Shown piece after piece: positions 24,245-33,379 of a stretch of DNA of 64,000 nt. The notes under the pieces are model-generated. The model did not search any database. It was given only the letters and a program-made list of their open reading frames with translations, and had not been told where the DNA came from. Numbering within the stretch: the first letter of the stretch is position 1; each line of letters starts with the position of its first letter. The position numbers were made by a program, and so were the translations under genes. This DNA is from Vreelandella zhaodongensis (GTDB taxonomy: Bacteria > Pseudomonadota > Gammaproteobacteria > Pseudomonadales > Halomonadaceae). The stretch lies in the NCBI RefSeq assembly GCF_013415115.1, contig NZ_JACCDD010000001.1, positions 682,001 to 746,000 on the forward strand. Direction: 5' to 3'.

Positions 24245-26161
24245 TTAATCGTCTAGCGATTTAGCTTGGTCAGCCGCCCCAATAGAGCGCTCGCGCATCG
24301 CTGCATGCACATCTTCAAGACTAGTCGGGTCATCGATGGTTGAGGGAATACCGAAGGATTTACCGTCAGCAATATTACGTAGCAACTTACGCAATATTTT
24401 ACCTGAGCGGGTTTTCGGCAACCGGTTCACCACCAACACCTGCTTAAAGCAAGCAATCGGCCCAATATGCTCGCGAACACGGTTAATTAACTCCTCCTCC
24501 AGCGTTACCTCGTCGCCATCGAAGCCATCTTTGGTGATTACCAACCCGATGGGCAGCTGACCTTTCAGCTCGTCGTGAATACCAATGACGGCACACTCTG
24601 CCACCGCTGGGTGTGCGCCGACGATTTCTTCCATTTCACCGGTAGAGAGGCGATGTCCGGCGACGTTGATCACGTCATCGGTTCTGCCCATGATGAATAA
24701 ATAGCCATCTTCATCGAAATAGCCACCATCACCGGTGAGGTAATAGCCCGGGAAAGCGGCCATATAAGCGCTATGAAAACGCTGGGGATCACGCCAAATA
24801 CCGGTTAGGCACCCCGGAGGTAGCGGCTGCTTTATCACCACACTGCCTTGCTGCATCGCGGGGGTTTCTTCGCCATCGCGATCTAAAATTTGCACGTTAA
24901 ATCCAGGCACAGGAAATGTCGCAGAGCCCGCTTTTGTTTCAGCAGGTTCAATGCCAGGCAAGTTAGCCGCAATGGGCCAGCCAGTTTCTGTTTGCCACCA
25001 GTGATCAATCACCGGTACATCCAGCAGGTCATCAAGCCAATGAAACGTCGGTGGGTCTAAGCGTTCCCCCGCTACGTACAGATGCTTAAGGCTGCTAATG
25101 TCATAGTTCGACAGCAGCTTGGCATCTGGGTCTTCTTTTTTGATCGCCCGAAAGGCGGTCGGCGCAGTGAAAAAGCTTTTCACTTTGTACTCTTCAATCA
25201 GTCGCCAAAAGCTGCCTGCATCTGGCGTTCTCACTGGTTTACCTTCGTACACTATCGTTGTGCACCCTCTCAACAACGGTGCATACACGATATAGGAATG
25301 CCCTACCACCCACCCCACATCCGAAGCGGTTAACATCACATCGCCTGGATTCAACGCATAAATAGCATCCATTGAGTAAGCCAGTGCAACAGCATAGCCG
25401 CCGGTATCGCGCATAACCCCCTTGGGCTTACCCGTCGTTCCAGAGGTGTAGAGCACGTAAAGTGGATCTGTTCCTTTAACCGGAACGCAGTCAGCAAAGG
25501 GAGCACCTGCCACCAGCGACTGCCAGTCGTGATCTCCTTCTTTGAGTTCTGCGCGGTGCGCCTCACGCTGAAAAACAACGCAAGCATCCGGTTTGAAACT
25601 GCTTTGAGAAATGGCTTGATCTACAATCGGCTTGTAAGGCAACACTTTATCGACTTCGACACCGCAGGAAGCGGCAATGACTACTTTGGGTTCCGCATCC
25701 TCAATGCGCACAGCAAGCTCGTGGGGAGCAAATCCCCCAAAAACCACCGAATGAACGGCGCCTAGCCGGGCGCAGGCATACATGGCAATCAATGCCTCCG
25801 GCACCATCGGCATGTAAATGACCACTCGGTCACCTTTCGTCACGCCTAAACGTGCAAGACCGCCTGCAAAATGGGCAACGCGATCACGCAACTCTTGATA
25901 AGTGATGGTTTGCTTGGACTGGGTAACCGGCGAATCCCAGAAAATGGCAGGCTGCTCTCCGCGCCCCTGCTTCACATGATAGTCGATTGCCGCGTAACAG
26001 ATATTTAGTTCGCCATCACTAAACCAACGTGCATGTTGTTGATCATCATACGAAAGAATCGTCGAAGGAGGCGTGTACCAAGGGATACGCGCGGCCTGCT
26101 CGGCCCAGAAGGTTTCGGGGTGTTCGACGGACTGCTGATAGATGTTCTGATATAGGCTCAT
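24245..26161 (-). CDS. prpE: Propionyl-CoA synthetase (PrpE-type, AMP-forming)
   Basis: The 638-residue adenylate-forming enzyme has the core motifs YTSGTTGKPKGV (about 238-249), the ATP-binding DHWWQTETGWPI, and the hinge region YLTGDGGYFDEDGY. The GWPI ending (acetyl-CoA synthetases have GG), the sequence RDTGGYAVALAYSM, and the length favour propionyl-CoA synthetase over Acs. It activates propionate (and less well acetate) to the acyl-CoA. The C-terminal PKTRSGKILRKLL contains the catalytic lysine that Pat-type enzymes acetylate to switch off such synthetases, and a Pat gene lies at the left edge of this window. It is divergent from an ArsR regulator; no methylcitrate-cycle genes are adjacent. 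Confidence 0.88.
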   Translation of the reverse strand: MSLYQNIYQQSVEHPETFWAEQAARIPWYTPPSTILSYDDQQHARWFSDGELNICYAAIDYHVKQGRGEQPAIFWDSPVTQSKQTITYQELRDRVAHFAGGLARLGVTKGDRVVIYMPMVPEALIAMYACARLGAVHSVVFGGFAPHELAVRIEDAEPKVVIAASCGVEVDKVLPYKPIVDQAISQSSFKPDACVVFQREAHRAELKEGDHDWQSLVAGAPFADCVPVKGTDPLYVLYTSGTTGKPKGVMRDTGGYAVALAYSMDAIYALNPGDVMLTASDVGWVVGHSYIVYAPLLRGCTTIVYEGKPVRTPDAGSFWRLIEEYKVKSFFTAPTAFRAIKKEDPDAKLLSNYDISSLKHLYVAGERLDPPTFHWLDDLLDVPVIDHWWQTETGWPIAANLPGIEPAETKAGSATFPVPGFNVQILDRDGEETPAMQQGSVVIKQPLPPGCLTGIWRDPQRFHSAYMAAFPGYYLTGDGGYFDEDGYLFIMGRTDDVINVAGHRLSTGEMEEIVGAHPAVAECAVIGIHDELKGQLPIGLVITKDGFDGDEVTLEEELINRVREHIGPIACFKQVLVVNRLPKTRSGKILRKLLRNIADGKSFGIPSTIDDPTSLEDVHAAMRERSIGAADQAKSLDD

Positions 26162-26450
26162 GGTGAGCTTGCCTTTATGGTGTCAAAGAAATTTATAAAT
26201 TGTTGACACTCTATAAAGTAATAGCGCTTTTCACCCTCATACTATGGGATAAATCTCGACTAAAGCGGTATGCAGCCCGCAACATTGTCGACAAAGCCAA
26301 GCCAAAAACTACCATTGATAGAGCGTTAAACCAGTATTTGGACAAAGCCCGCTAAATTAAAGATCATTCAATAAACTGATCCTCGCGACGCGACGATGCC
26401 TAAATAACCTATAACAACGCTGTCATAACAGTGAAGGCAAGGAGATCCCC

Positions 26451-26771
26451 ATGTCTGCTTCTACTAGCGCCGCTGCCCGCCTGCTGGAACATAACTGCCA
26501 CGCCATTGAGGCAGGTACAAACCTGCTGAAAGCGCTGGCAAACGAAAAACGCTTACAGATACTCTGTCTATTAGCTGAGAAAGAGCTTTCCGTAACCCAA
26601 ATTAACCAGCAATTGGAACTTAGCCAGTCCGCTCTTTCTCAGCACCTTGCTATTCTGCGCCGTGATCAGCTAGTGGACACTCGACGCGAATCGCAAACTA
26701 TCTACTATTCATTAAGCAGTGATAGCGCCAAAGCAATTATTGACACTCTGGCGAACCATTACACCACCTAA
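26451..26771 (+). CDS. ArsR-family transcriptional regulator
   Basis: The 106-residue protein is a winged-helix ArsR repressor: LLKALANEKRLQILCLL at about 23-40, recognition helix SQSALSQHLAILRR at about 62-75, wing TRRESQTIYYSLS. AAGGAG precedes the ATG. Only one cysteine near the N-terminus (C16) and one in helix 3 (C38) are present, so a thiol sensor of the BigR/SqrR kind cannot be excluded, but metal-site motifs are not evident. It is divergent from prpE across 289 bases and convergent with sohB, with 4 bases between. Control of prpE is possible but not shown. Confidence 0.85.
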   Translation: MSASTSAAARLLEHNCHAIEAGTNLLKALANEKRLQILCLLAEKELSVTQINQQLELSQSALSQHLAILRRDQLVDTRRESQTIYYSLSSDSAKAIIDTLANHYTT

Positions 26772-26775
26772 CCGA

Positions 26776-27822
26776 CTAACGACGCTGCCAGCCGGCCGCC
26801 TCAACTAAGCCAAGCCCTTTGATAACGGCTTGCTCGATACCCGCCGACACGGCCAAGCCTACTTTACGGCTAAGGGTTTTCGGCGGTTCAAGCTTAACGT
26901 GGTACACCTGTGCTGAAGCCATGCGCTCTACCAGATACGCTTCACTGGTGCCTACGCTGTCCGTCAGCTTCTTCTCTAGCGCTTCACTACCGTACCAAAT
27001 TTCACCCGTCGCTAATTCATCAATGTCCATGTCAGGACGATGCTGCGAGACGTACTCTTTAAACAAACGGTGGGTGTTTTCCAGATCATCAATGAATTTT
27101 TCACGACCTTCTTCGGTATTTTCCCCCAGCACGGTTAGCGTGCGTTTGTATTTACCTGCCGTCAGTAGCTCAACATCGATATCGTTGCGCTTTAGCAAGC
27201 GATGAATATTGGGCACTTGAGCAACAACTCCAATAGAGCCAATGACGGCAAATGGCGCCGCCTTAATGTGGTTCGCCGTGCACGCCATCATATAGCCACC
27301 ACTCGCCGCTACCTTGTCGATACACACGGTTGTGTTTAACCCGGCAGCTTGAAGGCGATCTAGCTGCGCTGCCGCTAAACCATAGGAATGAACCAGCCCA
27401 CCTGCCGACTCTAGCCGCACGACAACTTCATCTTCAGCCGACGCCACGTCAATAATGGCAGAGACCTCCTGGGCAAACTGCTCGGTTTGCGAGGCTTTCA
27501 GGTCACCATGAAAATCCAACACCCACACCTTCTGCGCGTTCTGAAGCTCCCCCTTGCCTTGCTTAGCCGCTTTTTGTTTGGCCTTTTCCTCTTGGCGAAA
27601 CGCTTTTACCAGCTTTTTCCGGGCTCCAGGTGACGTCGTATTAACCCGCAGCCTACGGTTTCTCAGGCGGCGCTCATCGTTTATCGATTCAATATGCAGT
27701 TTCAGACCATCGTCGCTGCTCTCTTTACTGCGCACCACTAGCAGTAAAACGCCTCCCACAATGACCATCACGAGAATTGTCTGAAGCAAAAACGTGCCCA
27801 TCTCAGCAATCCATTCACCCAT
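26776..27822 (-). CDS. sohB: Inner membrane peptidase SohB (S49 family)
   Basis: The 348-residue protein has one N-terminal membrane helix (about 8-28), a charged linker rich in lysine, and a periplasmic ClpP-like S49 domain. The nucleophile serine is in AASGGYMMACT (about 178) and the general-base lysine in AGKYKRTLT (about 230). SohB is a homologue of signal peptide peptidase SppA, thought to clear peptides or damaged proteins in the envelope. AGGAG lies 8 bases before the ATG. Length and order fit the E. coli protein (349 residues). Confidence 0.92.
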   Translation of the reverse strand: MGEWIAEMGTFLLQTILVMVIVGGVLLLVVRSKESSDDGLKLHIESINDERRLRNRRLRVNTTSPGARKKLVKAFRQEEKAKQKAAKQGKGELQNAQKVWVLDFHGDLKASQTEQFAQEVSAIIDVASAEDEVVVRLESAGGLVHSYGLAAAQLDRLQAAGLNTTVCIDKVAASGGYMMACTANHIKAAPFAVIGSIGVVAQVPNIHRLLKRNDIDVELLTAGKYKRTLTVLGENTEEGREKFIDDLENTHRLFKEYVSQHRPDMDIDELATGEIWYGSEALEKKLTDSVGTSEAYLVERMASAQVYHVKLEPPKTLSRKVGLAVSAGIEQAVIKGLGLVEAAGWQRR

Positions 27823-28034
27823 GTGTGCTCTCCTTACTGTGTTCCTGAATTCAGGTTTAAACGTTTAAGTTGCTTAGCTTTTTTGCTTTGCGGCCCGTAT
27901 ATGAAACGTGGATCACCAATGAAGCTTGATTAAAACAATTGTTTGAAATAGTCTCACCCATAGCAGTGAATTATTCACCTACCGCCTTTTTACACAAACC
28001 TGATCAACAACCTAACCGTACTTGGAAATTTATT

Positions 28035-28346
28035 ATGTCATCGAACACGCTAGAAAAGTTGCAGTCTCGCTTTGACCCAGACGCCGCAGCAGGCATGAAT
28101 GAAGTGTTTCAATTCCACTTTTCAGATGCGGGAAACCACTATTTAGACATTCAGGATGGAACCCTGAATGTCCATGAAGGTGAGCACGATGACCCTTCTG
28201 TTAGCTTGAGTATGAGCACTGATACGCTGAAAGGCATCATGAGTGGCGATGTCAACGGCATGACAGCTTTTATGACGGGTAAGCTAAAAGCAACGGGTAA
28301 CGTCATGCTGGCCACCAAACTGACCAGCCTGTTCCCTAACAAATAG
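28035..28346 (+). CDS. SCP2 sterol-binding-domain protein
   Basis: The 103-residue product is a single SCP2 domain: LEKLQSRFDPDAAAGMN, FQFHFSDAGNHY, then DPSVSLSMSTDTLKGIMSG and the C-terminal GKLKATGNVMLATKLTSLF. Such small SCP2 proteins have a hydrophobic cavity that binds lipids or acyl chains; their role in bacteria is poorly known. The start at 28035 has TTGGA 9 bases upstream; the frame can be extended to 27939, but that part is not domain-like. It is convergent with nudC and has no operon partner. Confidence 0.85.
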   Translation: MSSNTLEKLQSRFDPDAAAGMNEVFQFHFSDAGNHYLDIQDGTLNVHEGEHDDPSVSLSMSTDTLKGIMSGDVNGMTAFMTGKLKATGNVMLATKLTSLFPNK

Positions 28347-28370
28347 TATCGCTTGTTGCGCATTTTTAGG

Positions 28371-29150
28371 CTAACGCCAACGGGCAAGATGCGTTTCAAT
28401 AAGCTCTCGTGAAATAGAGTATGGCGGCGGCAGCGAGGGTAGCTGCCGCGGCGAAAACCATGCGGCATCGCTAATTTCCACACCATCAATATGAATGCGG
28501 CGCGTCGTCGCTTCAGCAAAAAAACCAAACATTAGCGAATGTGGAAATGGCCACGCTTGGCTTTGATGGTAACGCAAATTTTTCACATGCACGCCCACTT
28601 CCTCGTATACCTCACGATGCACGGCTTCTTCTGCAGACTCACCAGGCTCAATAAAGCCCGCCAGGGTCGAGTATCGGCCAGGCGGAAAACGCGGGCTTCG
28701 AGCCAACAGCATCGCTTCACCACTGGTCACCAGCGTGATGATGCAGGGCGAAATACGCGGGTAATTACGATGCCCACAGGCATGACAGTGCATGGCAAAT
28801 TCAGCTTCAAGCTTCGTTGCTTTCTCGCCACAGCGACCACAGAAACGATGATTTTCCAGCCAAGCACCTACCTGCAGTGCCGTAGAAAGTAGACTGAACC
28901 ACGAAGCAGGCAGCTCTCCTAACCACTGGCGACCATCAATCCAACTCTCCTCTGGCTTACTCTCCACTGAGAGCGCTACTGGCTCGTCATTCCAATAGCA
29001 CAACGGCTGCATCCGCTCATCCCAGGGCTGAGTCGGCTGTAACGGCGTTAACTCATCGCTATCAGCCAGCGGTGCTGGCGCCAAGTGGCTGCGGGACACA
29101 CGGATAACTCGACCTTCTCGTGCATGATGGGGTATTTCACGTCTAAGCAT
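28371..29150 (-). CDS. nudC: NADH pyrophosphatase / NAD-capped RNA hydrolase NudC
   Basis: The 259-residue Nudix hydrolase has the NudC zinc ribbon (CGRCG and CHACGH, four cysteines at about 108-128), the Nudix box GFIEPGESAEEAVHREVYEE (about 168-190) and the following SQAWPFPHSLMFGF, the SQPWPFPxS motif diagnostic of NADH pyrophosphatases. It splits NADH and removes the NAD cap from RNA 5' ends. The ATG at 29150 overlaps the end of dnaQ by eight bases; a longer frame would run deep into dnaQ. It is the last gene of a block of four overlapping genes. Confidence 0.93.
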   Translation of the reverse strand: MLRREIPHHAREGRVIRVSRSHLAPAPLADSDELTPLQPTQPWDERMQPLCYWNDEPVALSVESKPEESWIDGRQWLGELPASWFSLLSTALQVGAWLENHRFCGRCGEKATKLEAEFAMHCHACGHRNYPRISPCIITLVTSGEAMLLARSPRFPPGRYSTLAGFIEPGESAEEAVHREVYEEVGVHVKNLRYHQSQAWPFPHSLMFGFFAEATTRRIHIDGVEISDAAWFSPRQLPSLPPPYSISRELIETHLARWR

Positions 29151-29895
29151 CGGTACGATTACCTTCAGACCGGTCACCCTCAAACCAACGTAACTGATGT
29201 GCTTGGCATTTCGCCTGGTGTGCTGCGCGCTCCTCGGCACTTGGCTGAACCACCCTCAGCTGGCCTGGGGTTAGCGACAAACGCTGCACTGACAAACCCT
29301 CGCTTGCTTGATTATTTTGCTGTTTACCAGAGGACGCGTCCGAATCAAGCGTCAGTGCTGTTTGTCCACCGGTCATGGCCAGATAGACATCCGCCAAGAT
29401 TTCAGCGTCAAGTAATGCGCCGTGGAGTACGCGATGACCATTATCAATATCATAGCGTTTGCAAAGCGCATCGAGATTATTACGCTGGCCCGGGTGTATT
29501 TCACGCGCCATTACCAGCGTATCAAGAATGCGGCAATGCTCTCGGACAGGGCCTAACACTGGCGATTTACGATGCCGGTTTAGCATTGTCAGCTCGTGAT
29601 CAATAAACCCCACATCGAAAGGGGCGTTATGAATCACTAGCTCGGCGCCGTCTATAAATGCCCAAAAGTCATCCGCGATATCGGCAAATACTGGCTCATT
29701 AGCCACCTTTGCATTGTCGATCCCGTGAACAGCCACCACCTCAGCATCAATGTGTCGCTCAGGATTGATATATTGATGATAGGAGCGACCCGTAAAACGC
29801 CGGTTGATCATTTCGACAGCACCAATCTCAACTAATCGATGACCATCTTTAGGATCTATACCGGTCGTTTCCGTATCCAAGATTACTTGGCGCAT
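29143..29895 (-). CDS. dnaQ: DNA polymerase III epsilon subunit (proofreading exonuclease)
   Basis: The 250-residue protein has the DEDDh exonuclease motifs: D7 and E9 in ILDTETTG, D93-like in HNAPFDVGF, and H/D in [12 protein letters not shown] (about 155-166). A long polar linker and a C-terminal segment (about 210-250) follow, as needed for binding the alpha subunit. It proofreads DNA synthesis in the replicase. AGGAG lies 6 bases before the ATG, inside the end of rnhA, with 13 bases of overlap. In E. coli dnaQ and rnhA are divergent; here they are head-to-tail. Confidence 0.95.
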   Translation of the reverse strand: MRQVILDTETTGIDPKDGHRLVEIGAVEMINRRFTGRSYHQYINPERHIDAEVVAVHGIDNAKVANEPVFADIADDFWAFIDGAELVIHNAPFDVGFIDHELTMLNRHRKSPVLGPVREHCRILDTLVMAREIHPGQRNNLDALCKRYDIDNGHRVLHGALLDAEILADVYLAMTGGQTALTLDSDASSGKQQNNQASEGLSVQRLSLTPGQLRVVQPSAEERAAHQAKCQAHQLRWFEGDRSEGNRTDA

Positions 29896-30362
29896 GCTGC
29901 TCTCCTATCGTGCTCATCAATGGCTTCGTTCGCTAAGGCATCAGCGCGCTCATTACCAGGATGGCCGCTATGCCCTTTTACCCAATGCCACTCGACTTGG
30001 TGACGCTGAGTCTCTTCATGGAGGGTTTTCCAAAGTTCCGCGTTTTTTACGGGCTGTTTGGCAGCCGTTTTCCAGCCACGCTTGATCCAATTATGAATCC
30101 ACTGGGTAATTCCTTGGCGTACATATTGTGAGTCAGTCCAAAGCGCCACCTCACAAGGTTTATTCAGCGTACGCAATGCCATAATCGCCGCCATTAATTC
30201 CATGCGATTATTGGTCGTCTCGTCCTCATAACCTTTTAACTCTTTTTCATGCTGCCCACTTAAGAGCAACACTCCCCACCCTCCTGGACCAGGGTTTCCT
30301 CGACAGGCTCCATCGGTATACACCGTGACACGGGGCAACCCGTCGACTATTTGCTTACTCAC
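29883..30362 (-). CDS. rnhA: Ribonuclease HI
   Basis: The product of about 159 residues has the four catalytic acids of RNase HI: Asp in [14 protein letters not shown], Glu in [10 protein letters not shown], Asp in LWTDSQYV, and Asp in [10 protein letters not shown], plus [11 protein letters not shown]. It removes RNA from RNA/DNA hybrids. I chose the GTG at 30362, eight bases after AAGGA; a GTG at 30368 is too close to it. It overlaps the preceding methyltransferase gene by 8 bases and the following dnaQ by 13, so translation is probably coupled. Confidence 0.95.
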   Translation of the reverse strand: MSKQIVDGLPRVTVYTDGACRGNPGPGGWGVLLLSGQHEKELKGYEDETTNNRMELMAAIMALRTLNKPCEVALWTDSQYVRQGITQWIHNWIKRGWKTAAKQPVKNAELWKTLHEETQRHQVEWHWVKGHSGHPGNERADALANEAIDEHDRRAACAK

Positions 30363-31152
30363 TTTCACTATCCTTCTTTAGACGGCTTTGTCCTGACGAG
30401 TAACGCGCAGAGGCACCGGATCGTGTGGCACCAAGGGAAGAGGTCGATGCTGGGGCACGTAGCCCGAACTTTAAGCGCTCGACCGGGGCATGGCGCTGAC
30501 GGCGCTGCGCCTGAATCATGTAGCTTTCGCCCAAGGGCAAATTATGCCTGCGTCCCAACGCTTCCCAGCGCTCGCCGCAGGTAGTACTCATTGGCCCTCG
30601 AAAACAGCAATAGTCTACGCGTTCTACTTCAAAATCGACAAATGCCAGCCAGTCGCGCAGCCGGTTCACTGTTCGCCACTGTCCACACCAAGGAAACTGG
30701 GCCTTTTGCTTACGCCAACGCTGAGTGAGGCCATTGAGGCCAATAGGGTTAAAGCCAAAAAGCACTAACACACCGGTATCCGACAATACTCGAGTGGCTT
30801 CTTGCAGCGTATGGTGAGCCTCTGGCAAGTGCTCTAACCAATGGTGAATAACCACAGCGTCGAGACAACGATCGGGCAACGCAAACTGATCTGGCGGGCA
30901 CACCAACGAAGAATCAGACATGGCCATCGCTCTGTTCGGTGACCAGTGAATGACGTGTGGTATCGCTGACATCGTCATTAAAGCTGGCCCCATACTCATC
31001 TCTAGGCTGTGCCGCCCTTTTCGCCCCTCAACAACAGGCCCCAGGCACGCGCGCTGGGTTTCCCATAGCGAACGGCCTGCCTCTGTTCGCCAGTAGGCCT
31101 GACCCTCTTCCATACGCTGGGCAAAGCTGGTAGCCATTGGTGAATTTGACAT
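30355..31152 (-). CDS. SAM-dependent methyltransferase (YafS-like)
   Basis: The 265-residue product is a class I methyltransferase-like protein: [20 protein letters not shown] (motif II/III region, about 95-115) and [11 protein letters not shown]. The N-terminal glycine-rich SAM loop is weak ([10 protein letters not shown]). A gene of this kind stands between gloB and rnhA in E. coli (yafS), and the same order is seen here, which supports the call. Its substrate is unknown. The C-terminal 40 residues are basic and low-complexity ([16 protein letters not shown]). GGAGG lies 12 bases before the ATG at 31152; longer frames run into gloB's promoter. Confidence 0.8.
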   Translation of the reverse strand: MSNSPMATSFAQRMEEGQAYWRTEAGRSLWETQRACLGPVVEGRKGRHSLEMSMGPALMTMSAIPHVIHWSPNRAMAMSDSSLVCPPDQFALPDRCLDAVVIHHWLEHLPEAHHTLQEATRVLSDTGVLVLFGFNPIGLNGLTQRWRKQKAQFPWCGQWRTVNRLRDWLAFVDFEVERVDYCCFRGPMSTTCGERWEALGRRHNLPLGESYMIQAQRRQRHAPVERLKFGLRAPASTSSLGATRSGASARYSSGQSRLKKDSESE

Positions 31153-31250
31153 GAACAGCGCTTCCCTCCAGAGTAACGTGTTTTTAACATCTTGTGTGTC
31201 AGCGACTGCCGTACCTGCAAGCATCATTTCGAACTTAAAGGATCTCGCCC

Positions 31251-32018
31251 ATGATGAGCGTGACACCGATTCCCGCACTAAGCGACAACTACATTTGGCT
31301 CTTAAGACAAGACACAAGTCAAAGTGTTTGCGTAGTGGACCCCGGCGAAGCGGCGCCCGTGATTGAACTTCTGGAGCGTGAATCCTTAACACTAGACACA
31401 ATTATCATCACCCATCATCACCACGATCATACCGGCGGGCTGTCCGAGCTAGTTAAACGCTATTCACCAAGAGTGGTTGGGCCAGCCAACACGGCCATTG
31501 AAGGAATAAACGAGCCCGTAGAGCATGGTGATGAAGTACGCATTATGGGTCGCTTGTTCAGCGTCATCGCTACCCCCGGACACACCCTAGACCACGTGAG
31601 CTACTTCACTCCTGGCATTCCACCGCTTCTGTTTTGCGGTGATACAATGTTTTGCGGCGGATGTGGCCGGCTGTTTGAGGGCACACCTGAACAAATGCAG
31701 GTATCGCTTCAAACATTGGCGGAACTTCCTGAAGATACGCTGGTCTTTGCAGCGCATGAATATACGCAGGCAAATCTTATATTTGCACGTGCTGCAGACC
31801 CTGACAATGAAGATGTAAGGTACGCATTGCAGGAGTGTGAAAAGGCTAGGGCACTTAACCGGCCGACATTACCCAGCACGATAGGACGCGAGCTGAAAAT
31901 CAACCCCTATCTCCGCGTGGGCACCAATAGCGTGCGCCAAGCCGTTGGAAACCAAGGGGCGAATGATAACGACCTCGCTACGTTTACCACTCTACGAGAG
32001 TGGAAGAACCGTTTTTAA
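31251..32018 (+). CDS. gloB: Hydroxyacylglutathione hydrolase (glyoxalase II)
   Basis: The 255-residue metallo-beta-lactamase-fold enzyme shows the metal-binding THHHHDHTGG (about 54-63), TPGHTLDH (about 109), FCGDTMFCGGCGRLFEG (about 130), and AAHEYTQANL (about 168), all characteristic of glyoxalase II. It hydrolyses S-lactoylglutathione to lactate and glutathione, finishing methylglyoxal detoxification. AAGGA with an 8-base spacer precedes the ATG at 31251. It is divergent from the methyltransferase and lies just upstream of mltD. Confidence 0.95.
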   Translation: MMSVTPIPALSDNYIWLLRQDTSQSVCVVDPGEAAPVIELLERESLTLDTIIITHHHHDHTGGLSELVKRYSPRVVGPANTAIEGINEPVEHGDEVRIMGRLFSVIATPGHTLDHVSYFTPGIPPLLFCGDTMFCGGCGRLFEGTPEQMQVSLQTLAELPEDTLVFAAHEYTQANLIFARAADPDNEDVRYALQECEKARALNRPTLPSTIGRELKINPYLRVGTNSVRQAVGNQGANDNDLATFTTLREWKNRF

Positions 32019-32047
32019 AAACGCTATCGAATAGAAACGAACTGACT

Positions 32048-33256
32048 ATGACTTATCGAACGATTCGCCAGCGCTTATTATTGAGCGCTGGCAGTACGGT
32101 TGTTATGAGCCTTTTTTTAGCCGCAGCGGCCAGCTCTCAAGCATCAACAAACGATGCGAACCACGTCAATGCAGCTGCTGACACTGCACGTGCATCGGCC
32201 AAACCGACCCCGCTTTCTCAGTCTCATCACTACTTCTGGGATGCACTAGATTTAGAGCCCCAGGATGCTTGGAGCTCACTGCGCGCCAGCTTTCAATGGC
32301 AAGATAAAAACCTGTCACCTGACGCTCAGGCACGCGTAGACAAGTGGATTGAACACTACCGCTCCAGCCCGGAAAACATTGCGGCAATCACCGAGCGCGC
32401 AACTCCTTGGCTTGCCTGGATCAGCCAACAAATCAACGAGCGTGGCTTGCCAGGTGAAATTGCTCTGATTCCGTTTGTTGAGAGCTCATTTGATCCAAGC
32501 GCGCGCAGCCACCGTGGTGCCGCTGGGTTGTGGCAGTTTATGCCCGGCACAGGGGATGCACTAGGCTTGGTTCGCAACAGTGACTACGATGGTCGACTAG
32601 ATGTAGTAACGTCTACTGAGGCAGCGCTCGACTATCTAGAGATGCAGGCTGAAGAGTGGTATGAAGGCGATCTAATGCTGTCATTAGCAGCCTATAATGC
32701 GGGCGCTGGTACCGTTAATCGTGCCCAGCGACAAGCGCAGAGCCAAGGACTTTCAGGCGATTATTGGGCACTATCACTACCCAATGAAACCATGCAATAT
32801 GTTCCCAAACTAAAAGCCATTGCGACGATCATTAACGATCCAGAGCAGTATGGTGTCAGCCTGCCAGAGATCCATCCTGAACCCGCTTTCGCTAAGGTTC
32901 AGCTAGCCCAACCGGTTAGCCTTACCCAAGCATCTCAATTACTCAACGTTAGCCAATCTGCCCTATCCGAGCTAAACCCAGGTCTGCTCAATGGTAGCCT
33001 TGACCCACGTAGTGCACAGACATTATTGGTGCCTGAAGAAGTTGATACCCAGGTGTTAGCTCAGCTGTCGCAACCCAGTGATACCACCCTTGCGTCTTCT
33101 GCTACCCAGGATACTCATCGCGTTGAAAGTGGCGATAGCTTATCGGCGATAGCCGCGCGTTATAATGTCAATCAACAAGATTTGATCAGGTGGAATGCTA
33201 TCGAGCGTCCTGAATCACTTCAGCCAGGCCAGCTGCTAACCCTTACTGAACGTTAA
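32048..33256 (+). CDS. mltD: Membrane-bound lytic murein transglycosylase D
   Basis: The 402-residue protein has a signal sequence (hydrophobic about 12-33), an SLT domain at about 115-260 with the catalytic glutamate in IPFVESSFDP and the motifs AAGLWQFMPGTG and LAAYNAGAGTV, a degenerate LysM-like stretch (about 290-345), and a clear LysM at the C-terminus (HRVESGDSLSAIAARY). MltD cleaves peptidoglycan glycan strands. The start at 32048 gives the signal sequence directly; a longer frame from 32000 overlaps gloB. E. coli mltD is also next to gloB. No lipobox cysteine is evident. Confidence 0.92.
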   Translation: MTYRTIRQRLLLSAGSTVVMSLFLAAAASSQASTNDANHVNAAADTARASAKPTPLSQSHHYFWDALDLEPQDAWSSLRASFQWQDKNLSPDAQARVDKWIEHYRSSPENIAAITERATPWLAWISQQINERGLPGEIALIPFVESSFDPSARSHRGAAGLWQFMPGTGDALGLVRNSDYDGRLDVVTSTEAALDYLEMQAEEWYEGDLMLSLAAYNAGAGTVNRAQRQAQSQGLSGDYWALSLPNETMQYVPKLKAIATIINDPEQYGVSLPEIHPEPAFAKVQLAQPVSLTQASQLLNVSQSALSELNPGLLNGSLDPRSAQTLLVPEEVDTQVLAQLSQPSDTTLASSATQDTHRVESGDSLSAIAARYNVNQQDLIRWNAIERPESLQPGQLLTLTER

Positions 33257-33379
33257 GATGTAACGTTGAGATAGCTGGAGGCTAACGGGCTTTGTTATCT
33301 GGGGTTGCTCAGGATTTGCTACTTAGGCTTTGTTACTTGGGCTTTATTATATAGTCTTTGTTACTACAGGAAGTTATCA

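Noticed and set aside
24245-26161. Acetyl-CoA synthetase (Acs) as the identity of this gene
   Set aside because: The TETGWPI ending, the GGYAVALAYSM segment and the length fit PrpE better.
26201-26355. Short rightward frame between prpE and the ArsR gene ending KPKTTIDRALNQYLDKAR
   Set aside because: It reads somewhat like a protein end but has only TTG starts and no ribosome binding site; too little to call a gene or remnant.
33290-33365. Three near copies of CTTTGTTA before yejA as a regulatory array
   Set aside because: The spacing is irregular and the words are short and T-rich; chance is a sufficient explanation.
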